Below, one piece after another: positions 6,759-16,008 of a stretch of 64,000 bases of DNA. The DNA is taken from contig CAZXID010000001.1 in assembly GCA_964640325.1 (NCBI GenBank), forward strand, positions 62,001 through 126,000, read 5' to 3'. The position numbers were made by a program, and so were the translations under genes. The stretch comes from DAOQAU01 sp964640325 (lineage in GTDB: Bacteria > Cyanobacteriota > Vampirovibrionia > Gastranaerophilales > Gastranaerophilaceae). A model generated the notes under the pieces. That model had not been told where the DNA came from. It ran no database searches and worked only from the letters and a program-made list of their open reading frames with translations. Numbering within the stretch: the stretch's first letter is position 1; each line of letters begins with the position of its first letter.

Positions 6759-7130
6759 TTATTCCTCATGTGCTAATGTTATTAATTCTTCCCTCAGTGT
6801 TTGAACTTGTTCATTATAAAATTCAAGCCAAGTTTGACCTACTTCGTCATCCTTTATACTCGGTTCACAAATAGCACGAACTCTTTTTCGATCAAGCACT
6901 ATTAAAAGATTATTTATTTCTTCTTTTCTTTTTTGCTTTAATTTTGCACTTAAAATATTCTGATATTCTTTTGTTTTAGATATATCAACAAGCTGACCAT
7001 TTTCAACTTTGAACATATCCTTTTTTTCATTAAATTCTGATTGAGATAATTCGGGAAATTCTAAACATTCATCTGAAAACTTATAATCAGCCCTGTCATA
7101 TAGCTCATTTTCTTTAATTCTATAAAACAT
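6759..7130 (-). CDS. Tail-fibre-associated protein (assembly-chaperone position)
   Basis: A 123-aa protein whose start ATG overlaps the fibre gene stop by one base (TAATG), indicating coupled translation. The N-terminus (MFYRIKENELYDRADYKFSD) resembles the short beta region common at the start of phage XkdW-like or fibre-assembly proteins, and the C-terminal half is helical and charged. By position it probably assists fibre folding; homology is not certain. Confidence 0.55.
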   Translation of the reverse strand: MFYRIKENELYDRADYKFSDECLEFPELSQSEFNEKKDMFKVENGQLVDISKTKEYQNILSAKLKQKRKEEINNLLIVLDRKRVRAICEPSIKDDEVGQTWLEFYNEQVQTLREELITLAHEE

Positions 7131-8956
7131 TATGATTCTCCTATAGTTGGGTAAAAAACTGCAAGTTCGTTCCCACCTAATCTATAAGTGGCACCTTTTG
7201 GAATAGGTCGAAACACTTCTGTTGACGGAACACCATCGTTTCTGCCAATATCTCTACCGACATCAATTTCATTGACTAAAATAAAAGCATTTTGTTGATA
7301 TAGATTACTTCTTGCCCTACCCCAGCCATTACATTCGGCAGTGTATAGAACATTATTTGATTTTGAAATGCCTCTTGCATAATTTGGGAACGATCTTGAC
7401 CAATCATTGCTTAATCCGTTAATTTCATGTCCGTTTTGTTTATATGCAAATGTGCTAACCGCAGTAATCACATTTGTATTCATTGTTACGGTGCCTACAG
7501 GAATATCAAGAAATTCAATATCTGCCGCTCCATTGTATTGAACTGCTTTTATTGGTTCAACTGAATTATTAAGCCAAACATCTCCATTCAGCATAGTTGG
7601 TCTAACAGGTTGTCTATAAATGGTATTTGCTAAGACATAAAGGCTTCCATCGGAAATTTGGGCAAAGATATTATAAACACCATTGGCTTTCCCTGTCATA
7701 TTAATATTATTTGTTTGAAAAATATTTATAGTTTGACCTTTGATATTTGTTCCAATAGCGTTGGCGTAGCTTCCGCCGATTTTTGGATATACCGTTTTAT
7801 AATCGTTGCCTGAACTGTTTGGGTTTTGATAATAACCTTCTAACGGGAAAGCACCCCAGCCAACTAAATCACCGTGTCCACCGCCATAAAAATTATAAAA
7901 TTCGATTGTATCAAATAAAACAGGTGTTGCGAGGACTAAGCCTGATGCAAATACATATTGCCCGAGTTCTGTAATAACTTCATTTAAATAAGTCCTTACA
8001 TAACAGCCTGTACCATGGATGTAACTAGCCCCGTTTGTTACTTCAGGAAGAATTTTTGTTAAATAAATTTGTTCCCCGCTTGCCAATTGATATTTGGTTG
8101 ATGCAGGTTGAATTCCCGAGTAACCTCTGTAATAAATTACTTCCGAGCCGTCAGAAGAAAATGCAGACCAAGGATTTCCCGAATGAAGCCGCCCGGGAGA
8201 AGTTACAGTTCCTGTAGGAGCTGTTGTCGATGTCATTTTAGGATTTACCCAAGGGATATAAGGAAGGGGATTAAACGAAAACAACTCAGCGACACCTGCG
8301 TTTAAATTACCACTGTTAAAACAAAATTTTGTAAATGTTTCTACTTTAGCAATACCCAACTTACCTGAAGTAAGCTTTAAAGTATCGTCAAAATCCAAAG
8401 ACACTTCATCATTTGTTTTTTTAATCGGAGTGATATATTCAATAGATTCAATACTTTCCGAAACAGCTGCATCAATCATATTTGAAACTTCACCGGTTGT
8501 CGGAACAATTTGACTCGTTGGGGTTAAAACCGCTTGAGTTTGGGGATTTGTGTAAATAATTTTTGGAGTAAAGGTTAGTGGTTGATATAACCCTGAAGAA
8601 AGTGCAAATTTATCTTGTGCCGGAAGTTTACAAATTAAAATTAAATTACCTTCCACATCAAAGAGCCCGAGTTCACGAATAGTAAAACCTCCGACATCAG
8701 CCGGAATAAAACATTTATATAGCACTTCATTTGAGGCAGAAGGATTTACCATAATTTGGCTTTGAGTTCCTGCCACAAAAGTCCCTGTATATTTTACATT
8801 TACCAATGCTGTTTGATTTTCGCTTGGTTCATAGTAAGCCCCATTTCCGTCCCCGACTTTAAATGTATTGATATTTAAAGCCACTCCTGATGCTTCCGCT
8901 TGTGCTTTTTTCTGTTGCCCGATTATTGTTAATATGTTTGTAAAATTTTCGCTCAT
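7130..8956 (-). CDS. Tail fibre / tail-collar fibre protein
   Basis: A 608-aa fibre protein. The first ~150 residues (FTNILTIIGQQKKAQAEASG, then a FKVGDGNG stretch and FTIRELGLFDVEGNL) match the DUF3751 phage tail-collar fibre N-domain that attaches to gpI on the baseplate. The rest is beta-rich with glycine and asparagine and should form the receptor-binding shaft and tip. The C-terminal ~80 residues (YTAECNGWGRARSN and following) are the likely specificity region. It lies between gpI and the assembly gene, as in P2-like tails. Confidence 0.88.
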   Translation of the reverse strand: MSENFTNILTIIGQQKKAQAEASGVALNINTFKVGDGNGAYYEPSENQTALVNVKYTGTFVAGTQSQIMVNPSASNEVLYKCFIPADVGGFTIRELGLFDVEGNLILICKLPAQDKFALSSGLYQPLTFTPKIIYTNPQTQAVLTPTSQIVPTTGEVSNMIDAAVSESIESIEYITPIKKTNDEVSLDFDDTLKLTSGKLGIAKVETFTKFCFNSGNLNAGVAELFSFNPLPYIPWVNPKMTSTTAPTGTVTSPGRLHSGNPWSAFSSDGSEVIYYRGYSGIQPASTKYQLASGEQIYLTKILPEVTNGASYIHGTGCYVRTYLNEVITELGQYVFASGLVLATPVLFDTIEFYNFYGGGHGDLVGWGAFPLEGYYQNPNSSGNDYKTVYPKIGGSYANAIGTNIKGQTINIFQTNNINMTGKANGVYNIFAQISDGSLYVLANTIYRQPVRPTMLNGDVWLNNSVEPIKAVQYNGAADIEFLDIPVGTVTMNTNVITAVSTFAYKQNGHEINGLSNDWSRSFPNYARGISKSNNVLYTAECNGWGRARSNLYQQNAFILVNEIDVGRDIGRNDGVPSTEVFRPIPKGATYRLGGNELAVFYPTIGES

Positions 8957-8973
8957 AATCTTATTCCTTATGG

Positions 8974-9510
8974 TTATCCAATCATTACTTCGTTTTCTGC
9001 ATTAGTGTAAGAAAGTAAATTAAGTACCGCATCAAATTGGGATTCAATACTGATTTCTTCAAGCACACTCCTTACGTTTTTATATTCATCAATCATCTTT
9101 TTTAAGCTCTCAAATATTTTTTCGTTGTAGGTATAATTTTGCAAAAATATGTCTATTTTAAAGTGATAAGGCTCGCCTTCATATTCAAACCATTCTTGAA
9201 TTTCACCATTAATATTCAAAGAGCTCAAAACCTTTACTAAGGCATATTTTGTCCCTTTGTACTTATGTAGCTGAATGGCTTTTTTAATAATTTCTCTTTT
9301 CTCAGCTTCGGTTTTTGTCTGAAGCCAGCCTTCATTTCCCATAATATGAAACTGCTCTGCAAGATGAACCAGTGCAGATTCATCGACTTTATCTATCAAA
9401 TAGACAAGGAGTACATCGGTATCAAGGTTTTGAAATCGAGAAAAAAGTTCATCAAAAACTTTTGAAGAGATGTCATTCAAAGGTGTAATATTTTGGTTAA
9501 TTTCACTCAT
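8974..9510 (-). CDS. Baseplate protein gpI-like (phage tail protein I)
   Basis: A 178-aa P2 gpI-family protein that connects the baseplate wedge to the fibre. Family features include LPLNDISSKVFDELFSR-like N-terminal sequence, LIYLIDKVDESALVHLAEQF (about 35-53), GWLQTKTEAEKREIIKKAI and HKYKGTKYALVKVL (about 90-110). It overlaps the upstream J gene by 8 bases. Length matches P2 I (176 aa). Confidence 0.88.
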   Translation of the reverse strand: MSEINQNITPLNDISSKVFDELFSRFQNLDTDVLLVYLIDKVDESALVHLAEQFHIMGNEGWLQTKTEAEKREIIKKAIQLHKYKGTKYALVKVLSSLNINGEIQEWFEYEGEPYHFKIDIFLQNYTYNEKIFESLKKMIDEYKNVRSVLEEISIESQFDAVLNLLSYTNAENEVMIG

Positions 9511-10615
9511 CTATTTCCCCCTCATAAGATATATTTATTTCCTGCAAATTCGCCCACTGGTTTGATTCAAGAGATTGAAACGCCGGTGAAATAAGCTCAA
9601 CATTGTAAACGCCATAAATTGCATTAAGTATTGAGATTATTTGATTTGGGACAATATCTTTGTTTAATTTAGATTTAAGAGTTGTTTTATAACTGTTTAA
9701 ACCCTCATTAACAGCTAATTGAACGCTTGTTAAATCGGCGTAAGAATACAAAGTTAATTTCGCAGTGATAGAAAAATCGACAGCTTCAGGTTTTTTGACA
9801 ATTACATTATCTGTTAAAGGTCTTATTTTATCGTCACTTAGATATGCTTGAACTGAAGCTATAAGCTCATCGCTTGGTGTTCCTGTTGAAACAAGCGGAT
9901 AAATATCAACCATACCTGCTGATGGTGAAATTACAACAACATCAATTATGCTCTGGTCGGAGGATAATGTATGGAATTTATACGCACCTTTACTTCCTGC
10001 GTTGGAAAAACTCTCGGGTGCTTGCCTGATTCTTTCTCTATAATTATCGGGGCTTTCTTCATCTTGCCCGCCGGATGTTACAGTAATATTTTTAACTGTA
10101 AGCACATAGCCAATGGGCCTGATTAAATTTGTTATAGAGTTTAATGCATATCCATTTGCAGAAGCACCTGCGGTAGTGCATGATGCGTAAACTTCTACTG
10201 ACAAATTATTAGCTTTAATAATTGCAGTTTCTGTTGTTTCAAAAAGATACTTTCCATCGTTTGATTCAATTTGAGTCCCGGTTGGGATAATTATGTCAAA
10301 ATCTTGCACCTTATCAAGAACAAATTGGAATTTTGCTTTAGAATATTTTGCTTCTAAAATTGGTACGCCAACGAGTTCTCCAAGATGTTTAAGAATATCT
10401 AAAGTTGCGTAGTTCAATAAATTAGATTTGGCGATTTCTTGAATTTTTATCCTAATTAAAGATTCTCTATACGAACCAACATCAATCAATATTCTTTCTA
10501 TTTGTGCATCTTGCAGTGTCTTTCCGGTCTTTTCCTGATAAAGAGCAATCCACTCATTTGTAATTGTGCTGGGATCTCTATCGATAAAATTTGGTTCAGG
10601 TAATTGTGTCGTCAT
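9503..10615 (-). CDS. Baseplate J family protein
   Basis: A 370-aa gpJ/gp47-type baseplate wedge protein. The N-terminus (LPEPNFIDRDPSTITNEWIA), the KIQEIAKSNLLNYATLDILKHLGELVGVP segment and the SGGQDEESPDNYRERIR motif (about residues 190-206) are diagnostic of the J family. The C-terminal ~150 residues contain the VDIYPL and SDDKIRPLTDNVIV elements common to the family. Its start overlaps the W gene stop by 4 bases. Confidence 0.93.
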   Translation of the reverse strand: MTTQLPEPNFIDRDPSTITNEWIALYQEKTGKTLQDAQIERILIDVGSYRESLIRIKIQEIAKSNLLNYATLDILKHLGELVGVPILEAKYSKAKFQFVLDKVQDFDIIIPTGTQIESNDGKYLFETTETAIIKANNLSVEVYASCTTAGASANGYALNSITNLIRPIGYVLTVKNITVTSGGQDEESPDNYRERIRQAPESFSNAGSKGAYKFHTLSSDQSIIDVVVISPSAGMVDIYPLVSTGTPSDELIASVQAYLSDDKIRPLTDNVIVKKPEAVDFSITAKLTLYSYADLTSVQLAVNEGLNSYKTTLKSKLNKDIVPNQIISILNAIYGVYNVELISPAFQSLESNQWANLQEINISYEGEIDE

Positions 10616-11064
10616 ACAACTACCTCCGTAACCGAAGTTATTTGACTTCTTTTGCCGTTGAGCTGTGGCGAAACGAGCAAAATGTCCTTACGGCTTGTCG
10701 AGGTTGTCCACTCTATGATATGATTCACAATAGTATCAGAATCTACGAGCTTCCATTCGATCTTAATTTTTACATTAAATTCATCAAGTTCTGCTGTCAC
10801 CTGGTTTATTTCCACTCTGGTTTCCCACTGAGAAATTGCATCAATAACTTCTCTGATTATGTTGGGAATTGCTTCTTGAACAGGATAATCTACATATTTA
10901 AAAATATCAGAACCAAAGGTCGGGCGATGTGGGACTGAGCCTTTTTGAGTCGTTAAAATGATATAAATGCACTGATTTATATCATCAATTCCTTGTGCAA
11001 CTTCACCAATTTCATTTAACTTTGGCTGCCAATCAACATATTTTATTTCATCCAATGTTGTCAT
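10612..11064 (-). CDS. Baseplate protein gpW / gp25-like lysozyme fold
   Basis: A 150-aa gpW/gp25 family protein, part of the baseplate wedge. Evidence: IDDINQCIYIILTTQKGSVPHRPTFGSDIFKYVD (about residues 25-60) is the conserved gp25 core, followed by VQEAIPNIIREVIDAISQWE. The C-terminal extension of about 40 residues is unusual relative to P2 W (115 aa). ATG is shared with the stop region of the V gene. Confidence 0.9.
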   Translation of the reverse strand: MTTLDEIKYVDWQPKLNEIGEVAQGIDDINQCIYIILTTQKGSVPHRPTFGSDIFKYVDYPVQEAIPNIIREVIDAISQWETRVEINQVTAELDEFNVKIKIEWKLVDSDTIVNHIIEWTTSTSRKDILLVSPQLNGKRSQITSVTEVVV

Positions 11065-11576
11065 CAGCTCATCACCTCGCTTGGGCCTGAAGTCGGACTT
11101 CCCATATTTCCAACGTGAGTGTGTGGATTATATTTATTTCTAATTGCCTGCATTGAACTTGTTTTATCAGACACATCTTTTGCAGAAGTTATTCCGGCAG
11201 AGTTTTGCAGTTTACCGGTTTGATTAATATCAGAAATAACATCGATCCCTTTAAATTTTAGAGTGAGAATTCCTGTCGTTTTATCAAATTGAATAAATGA
11301 TTCATCTTCAAACTTAATCATAAGTTGAGACTTTGAACTCGCAGGTGCAGAATCTAAAGCGGAATAAATTGCACCTAAAATCACACCTTCTTCTGAGTTA
11401 TCATCCATAAGACAAGCAACGTGTTCGCCGATATCTGGAATAGCGTAAAATTTATCTTTTTGAGTTTTTTGTTGCAGGATCGGAAGCCAATATGACAAAA
11501 TATCATCATCTGCAAATTGCACACGCGCCTGGGCAAGCGTAGGATTTATATTAGTTACGATTCCAAACTTCAACAT
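11064..11576 (-). CDS. Baseplate assembly protein gpV (spike)
   Basis: A 170-aa P2 V / Mu gp45-type spike protein. The N-terminal OB-fold (residues 1-90) includes ARVQFADDDILSYWLPIL and a GEHVACLMDDNSEEGVILGAIYS segment; a beta-helix follows (ESFIQFDKTTGILTLKF). The C-terminus ends HTHVGNMGSPTSGPS, the histidine-rich tip that in P2 binds metal. Family call is firm. Confidence 0.92.
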   Translation of the reverse strand: MLKFGIVTNINPTLAQARVQFADDDILSYWLPILQQKTQKDKFYAIPDIGEHVACLMDDNSEEGVILGAIYSALDSAPASSKSQLMIKFEDESFIQFDKTTGILTLKFKGIDVISDINQTGKLQNSAGITSAKDVSDKTSSMQAIRNKYNPHTHVGNMGSPTSGPSEVMS

Positions 11577-12538
11577 GATTTCACCTCCAAAACTGTCTTA
11601 TATCCTGCGGATTTATCAATTTTGTGCTTTGCCTGGGCGATATGATATTTGCCAGAGAAATGCCCAATGCCTTTGAGTTCAATATTTATCCCTGCAACCA
11701 AATATTGATTCCCGATTAATTCAATTGTGCCTTCAATTCCTGTGTCTCCCTTGGACATAGCGGCTTTGGCTTTCAATATTGCTTGTTGTTTATTCTCGCA
11801 ACGAGAAGTGATTTTTAAAGTATCACCCTTGACCACACCTGCATTTTTAACTGTGGTTTTAACTGTTTTGCCAGTTTTTGGATTATGATAACTTACCTGA
11901 ACAGCCTTGAATTTCTGACTGGTTTTTTCAGATAAATTTATTCTGGTTAGATCTTTTTTATTAAATATCTTTGTCGGAAGTTCTGACTTTAATTTTTCAG
12001 TTTCATAGAAAACAAGAGAGTCCGCAGTTATTTTAAAAATGTAGCCATATTCTTCAGCAAGGTTTTTCAAGAACTCTAAATCTTTTTGTTGGTTTTGAGT
12101 TATGCGCTGAATTTTAACATCGGCGATATTTCTCACCAATTTTAGATTGTGTTTTTTCGCTATTTCTGAAGCAATTTGTTTTAGTGATTTATTTTCATAA
12201 GCAATAGAATTCTTTTGTCTCAATGGCTTTTTAATACTTGTCGCAAGTGCTTTTACAGTGATTGTATCTGGCGGAGTTTCATATTCAAGCTCATCAATTT
12301 CAAACTTTCCACAGTTCAAAAGTTTTTGTCCCTCATAACCAATAGACAAACTAAGCACATCACCTTTGGACGGAATCCAAGAGGATTGCCAAAGCTGTTC
12401 TGAATCTTCAAAGGTTATACTTATCTCATCGCTTTGCCCATGTTCAAAGTCAGTATAATCAATGTTCGTAACGTATTTTGATACGTCTTTGGTTATATCT
12501 TTTGAGCCATATATTAATTTGAAAGTTGGGGTTAGCAT
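11570..12538 (-). CDS. Late control protein D-like baseplate hub
   Basis: A 322-aa gpD/gp27-family hub protein (P2 D, Mu gp44 equivalent). Domain features: TPTFKLIYGSKDITKDVSKY (N-terminal), IDYTDFEHGQSDEISITFED, DVLSLSIGYEGQ and EYGYIFKITADSLVFYE (about 165-185). The C-terminal part (KGDTGIEGTIELIGN) is the last beta domain. It overlaps the V gene by 7 bases. The N-terminal region around residue 60 precedes a glycine-rich turn typical of the hub. Confidence 0.9.
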   Translation of the reverse strand: MLTPTFKLIYGSKDITKDVSKYVTNIDYTDFEHGQSDEISITFEDSEQLWQSSWIPSKGDVLSLSIGYEGQKLLNCGKFEIDELEYETPPDTITVKALATSIKKPLRQKNSIAYENKSLKQIASEIAKKHNLKLVRNIADVKIQRITQNQQKDLEFLKNLAEEYGYIFKITADSLVFYETEKLKSELPTKIFNKKDLTRINLSEKTSQKFKAVQVSYHNPKTGKTVKTTVKNAGVVKGDTLKITSRCENKQQAILKAKAAMSKGDTGIEGTIELIGNQYLVAGINIELKGIGHFSGKYHIAQAKHKIDKSAGYKTVLEVKSC

Positions 12539-12754
12539 TTATGTTCTCCAAGGAGGTAAATCTGAAGTAATTTCGTCTGTAGTTTCAATAACCGGTATTT
12601 TTAATTTAATTCCGGCTTTTAATATCGGGGTTATTTCAACTTCAGGATTAGCCTGAATTATTGTTTCGTATAGAGTTGAGTCGTTGTAGTATTTGTATGA
12701 AATCAAGTCCCATCTGTCTTTATCCTTTGTGATGTATGTGTAAAATTCGCTCAT
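12539..12754 (-). CDS. Tail protein X (LysM-like)
   Basis: A 71-aa gpX-family protein with a LysM-like fold: YTYITKDKDRWDLISYKYYNDSTLYETIIQANPE then IKLKIPVIE. In P2-like phages X is needed for baseplate completion and may contact peptidoglycan. It abuts the D gene and overlaps the U gene by 4 bases. Length matches P2 X (67 aa). Confidence 0.9.
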   Translation of the reverse strand: MSEFYTYITKDKDRWDLISYKYYNDSTLYETIIQANPEVEITPILKAGIKLKIPVIETTDEITSDLPPWRT

Positions 12755-13170
12755 TGGACCTTAAGTCCTTTCGATTTTTGTTTCTTTTCTTGGATTTTTC
12801 CTGTGTATTCTCTCATCTTTAAATCAAGCTGAATCGAGTTTATAGAGCCTTTTTTACTTGCTTGTTCTGTTATTGCAGAAATTTCTGTGATAACAAAAAC
12901 TCCGATGTATTCACCATTTCCTTTTATAAATTTGAGAGGAGTTGCCTTTTTAGCTGCTTCTTTTAACTTTTTAATTTCCAATTCAGGAGTACAGAAATTT
13001 GTGTGAAAGTTTAATTTTATTGACTGTTCTTGCAAGTTTTCACCTAAAAACTGAAGCATTGGTTTTTGATTAATGCGTGGATGTTCAGCGTAATTATAGG
13101 AATTTGTTTCCTCAATTCCGTTGAAATACGTTATCAAATCAAATTTTATTTCTCCAAGTTGTGCAAACAT
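12751..13170 (-). CDS. Tail protein U (phage P2 gpU)
   Basis: A 139-aa gpU family protein acting at tail completion. Typical sequence: MFAQLGEIKFDLITYFNGIE, PRINQKPMLQFLGENLQE and VFVITEISAITEQASKKG. The C-terminus is lysine-rich. The gene follows the tape measure with a one-base gap, the usual P2 T-U-X-D order, supporting a P2-like tail in this otherwise Mu-like prophage. Confidence 0.9.
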   Translation of the reverse strand: MFAQLGEIKFDLITYFNGIEETNSYNYAEHPRINQKPMLQFLGENLQEQSIKLNFHTNFCTPELEIKKLKEAAKKATPLKFIKGNGEYIGVFVITEISAITEQASKKGSINSIQLDLKMREYTGKIQEKKQKSKGLKVQ

Positions 13171-13171
13171 A

Positions 13172-15628
13172 TTAGTACGCGAGCCTCATCTTTCTTTGTT
13201 CTTCAGCTTGTACAATTCTCAAAATATCTTCTTTGTGTTTTTTTAGCATTTGTGCAAAATCTTCTTTTGCAGTCGGGCTCGCATTATCAATAGAGATATT
13301 TGGGCTGTAATGTATAGTTGTCGAACTTCCACCCATATTCCCTCGCGCCACGTTACCTTTTAAGCCCTTAGAACTGAGGCTTAACGCCTTGTTCATCGCA
13401 GTTAAAATCGGCAAAGGCTTTATTGTGGCAGCAATAGTTTCGGCAATCTTAACTTTATGCAAATCTTTGAGCGGTCCCATTTTAGCTGGTGAATGTGGCA
13501 GGTGGTCTCTTATTAATTGAGTATGCTTTCCGATTGCTTCTTGCGTTTTGCCTGTTTTTGAAAGCATTCCAAAAGATAAAAAGTCAGCAATTTTAGCACC
13601 AAGCTGAAACATCTTTTTGACTAAATCTACAACTTTTAAAATAATTTGAGCGAGAACTTTGCCAAATTTTACACCCATCTTTTCAGCCGCTCCACCTGTA
13701 TCTTCAACAGGTTTTATAAGGTTTTTAAACCAATTAAAAATAGCTTTTAATGGAACTAAAATAGGTGATAATGCTTGGGCTAAAGCACTGAATGCAGGTT
13801 TTAGCGGAGCAAGCCCCTCTTTTAATCCGGTAAAGACACCTTTGAAAAAACCTGTAATCGGTTTCCAGTATTTATAAATCACAAGTGCAACTGCACCGAT
13901 GGCAAGAGCAATCCAGCCAATTGGAGAAGTTAAAAGCGTCAGCGAAAAAGCTCTAAATGCCATAATCGCACCTTGTATTTTACCTGGGATTCCTAAAAAT
14001 CCTGACTTCATAGCATTCAATCCTGCAATAATATTTGTAGGAATAGCTTTTACAGAGGTTATACTCCACATTTTGAGAGCCTGGATTGAGTTTAAAATAT
14101 TTGAAGGCAATTCTTTAAAACTTCTGATTAATCCTGTTCTCAAATTGTTATCAATTCTTCTAATATCAGCCATCAAACCATTTTTAAAAGAGAAGTTTGA
14201 AAGGTCGAAGCCAAAAGTATTTCCTGCCGCTTTTATTTTGGATGAAGTCTCAAGGTTGTGCAAAGTTGTATTTAAACCAAGAACTTTCAATAATTGCATT
14301 CCATTTTGTGCGAGAACAGGAGTTAGTTTTTTCGCAATATTTAATAAAGAACCATATCCGCTTGTTAATTTTCCAACAAGAGTTACAACCGCACCGAAGA
14401 TAGTTAGAATTATTCCGCCAGCAGTTAAGCCGATTATTGCTTTAAAGAGTCCTTTTTGAAGTAGAGGATTTGAGTTTATTTTTTCAAGGATTTCATTTGC
14501 TTTTTTCAAAGGTTCTGCAAGGTTTGGCAAAATTAATTCCATCATATTTATTTTTAATTTTTTCCACAGCTCAAGAGTGGTTGTCATCATATTATTAAAA
14601 TCGCTATCAATGACACCATTTGCACTAAGTGCTGTTTCCTTAATTCTTTTGTATTCATCAATGTTTTTCATCATCGGCTTGATAAAATTCAAAACCTGCA
14701 TATCTTGAAAAATCTCAGACACTTTAAAAACATCACCTTTAGTTGCCCTGTTTAATATATTCATAACTTCTAAAATCGGGTCTTTACCTTGAGCGACAGC
14801 TTTTAGAAGTTCTGATTTTAAATCGATACCGAATTTTTCGCTGAAGTTTTTAATCGTTTGTGGAGCAGTAACTTTCTGCATAAAGTTTTGCAAATTGTTC
14901 GCAGCTTCAGGTGCATCTTTTGCACCTTTCATCGCGACTTGAAGTGCTGCACCTAATTGTGCAACAGCAGGAACACCTTTCATTCCAAGCATACTTGCAC
15001 TCGCAGTAAGCCCTGGAAATTCTCCTGCCATATCTTTTAATTCAAATCGACCCTCTTTACCTGATTGGGCAAGAATATCCATTGTTTTATTCAACTCATT
15101 AACCGGCACTTTTAAGTTGTCAGTCAAAGAAAATGCTGTCTTGGAAATATCAACGATCGCCGCTTGCTCTGCGGTTGCAGTTTTTCCAATGACATTCATA
15201 TAATCAAGAGCCTTGGTCGGATCAACCCCTGATGCAACCAAAACACTCAACCCCTCGATAATATCAGGGCGAAGTTGGTTTGAATATTTAGAAATTTGCC
15301 CGAGTCTTTTATCCATACTGGCAAGCTGTTTGTCGGTAAGCTGTCCGACATTCCCAAGCTCTCGGATTCGATGTTCCATTTCAAGAGTTAATGGAATTGC
15401 ATCTGTAAGCCCCAATGAATGAGCGAGTGCAAGGCCTGTTCCTGTAATCCCTGCACCTACAGCCATCATATTTTTGCCAAGTTTATCAAGGGACTCTGAA
15501 GTGTTTTTGATTTTGCGTTGGAGTTTGTCAAATTCTTCGTTAGACTTATTAACCGCATCTTTAATAACCCTCGACATTTTGTCGAAGGCAACAAGAGTTA
15601 AAGATACTTTCATTGCTGTGTCTAACAT
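13172..15628 (-). CDS. Tail tape measure protein
   Basis: An 818-aa tape measure protein that sets tail length and is injected with DNA. The N-terminal ~120 residues (VSLTLVAFDKMSRVIKDAV, then coiled coil) lead to the TP901-type core (AIPLTLEMEHRIRELGNVG, AQLGAALQVAMKG). Central hydrophobic stretches occur at about 395-420 (GLTAGGIILTIFGAVVTLVG) and 575-590 (SPIGWIALAIGAVALVIYKY), expected for membrane insertion. The tail of the sequence has HLPHSPAKMGPLKDLH, the common SPAKxGPL motif. ATG overlaps the chaperone extension stop. Confidence 0.94.
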   Translation of the reverse strand: MLDTAMKVSLTLVAFDKMSRVIKDAVNKSNEEFDKLQRKIKNTSESLDKLGKNMMAVGAGITGTGLALAHSLGLTDAIPLTLEMEHRIRELGNVGQLTDKQLASMDKRLGQISKYSNQLRPDIIEGLSVLVASGVDPTKALDYMNVIGKTATAEQAAIVDISKTAFSLTDNLKVPVNELNKTMDILAQSGKEGRFELKDMAGEFPGLTASASMLGMKGVPAVAQLGAALQVAMKGAKDAPEAANNLQNFMQKVTAPQTIKNFSEKFGIDLKSELLKAVAQGKDPILEVMNILNRATKGDVFKVSEIFQDMQVLNFIKPMMKNIDEYKRIKETALSANGVIDSDFNNMMTTTLELWKKLKINMMELILPNLAEPLKKANEILEKINSNPLLQKGLFKAIIGLTAGGIILTIFGAVVTLVGKLTSGYGSLLNIAKKLTPVLAQNGMQLLKVLGLNTTLHNLETSSKIKAAGNTFGFDLSNFSFKNGLMADIRRIDNNLRTGLIRSFKELPSNILNSIQALKMWSITSVKAIPTNIIAGLNAMKSGFLGIPGKIQGAIMAFRAFSLTLLTSPIGWIALAIGAVALVIYKYWKPITGFFKGVFTGLKEGLAPLKPAFSALAQALSPILVPLKAIFNWFKNLIKPVEDTGGAAEKMGVKFGKVLAQIILKVVDLVKKMFQLGAKIADFLSFGMLSKTGKTQEAIGKHTQLIRDHLPHSPAKMGPLKDLHKVKIAETIAATIKPLPILTAMNKALSLSSKGLKGNVARGNMGGSSTTIHYSPNISIDNASPTAKEDFAQMLKKHKEDILRIVQAEEQRKMRLAY

Positions 15629-15783
15629 TCTTCCTCCAACGCCTCGGTTATGTTTTGTTTATATTTGATTGACTCATTTACCCAAAAAGAAAGCTCATCA
15701 AGAGTCATTTCTTTTATTTCGCTGTGTTGCCAGCCGGTTGTTTTGGCGAGGTGGATGATGCAGTCGGCACCAAGGACTTGAAC
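15622..15783 (-). CDS. -1 frameshift extension of the tail assembly chaperone (gpE')
   Basis: Reading frame entered by -1 slippage at the heptamer GGGAAAG (minus strand, 15789-15783). It continues for 53 codons to the TAG at 15622 and gives a 128-aa fusion with the first 75 residues of the gene at 15714. The extension contains HLAKTTGWQHSEIKEMTLDE then LSFWV, the classic gpE'/gpGT-type sequence that contacts the tape measure. An in-frame ATG (15708) exists but would drop the conserved part. The frame has no other start with a ribosome binding site, so frameshifting is the likely route. Confidence 0.82.
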   Translation of the reverse strand, partial: VQVLGADCIIHLAKTTGWQHSEIKEMTLDELSFWVNESIKYKQNITEALEEEC

Positions 15784-16007
15784 TTTCCCGAGATTTCCGC
15801 CTGAAGTGAAAGAACATCTTCTAAATCAAACTCTAATAAATCCTCATAAACAACTTTTTGACCATCGACTTCAGCAAGTTCTGCGATAAGCGCAAATGTG
15901 ATTTCTTCTGAAGTTTTGGCTTTTCTTTGTGCGTTTAAAAGATGAAAACCTTTGCCTGATTCAAGCACTACTTTTTTCCCTGATGGTAATATTAATTCTG
16001 TTGTCAT
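15714..16007 (-). CDS. Tail assembly chaperone (gpE / Mu gp41-like)
   Basis: A 97-aa protein (MTTELILPSGKKVVLESGKG at the start) of the Mu gp41/P2 E tail assembly chaperone family. It probably coats the tape measure before tube polymerisation. The C-terminal 22 residues after the slippery site (rich in S, T, P and N) are low-complexity, as expected for the unshifted form. The gene lies between tube and tape measure, the invariant place for this chaperone pair. Confidence 0.88.
   Translation of the reverse strand: MTTELILPSGKKVVLESGKGFHLLNAQRKAKTSEEITFALIAELAEVDGQKVVYEDLLEFDLEDVLSLQAEISGKFKSLVPTASSTSPKQPAGNTAK
15783..15789 (-). promoter_or_regulatory. Programmed -1 ribosomal frameshift site GGGAAAG
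   Basis: The zero-frame codons read TCG GGA AAG, so the heptamer G GGA AAG has the X XXY YYZ form. This is the same heptamer used by phage lambda G/GT. Slippage joins the short chaperone to the conserved extension ending at 15622. Confidence 0.82.
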
Positions 16008-16008
16008 A

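Noticed and set aside
13659..14459. Plus-strand open frames across the tape measure gene
   Set aside because: Antisense shadows of a long helical protein; no ribosome binding sites or family features.
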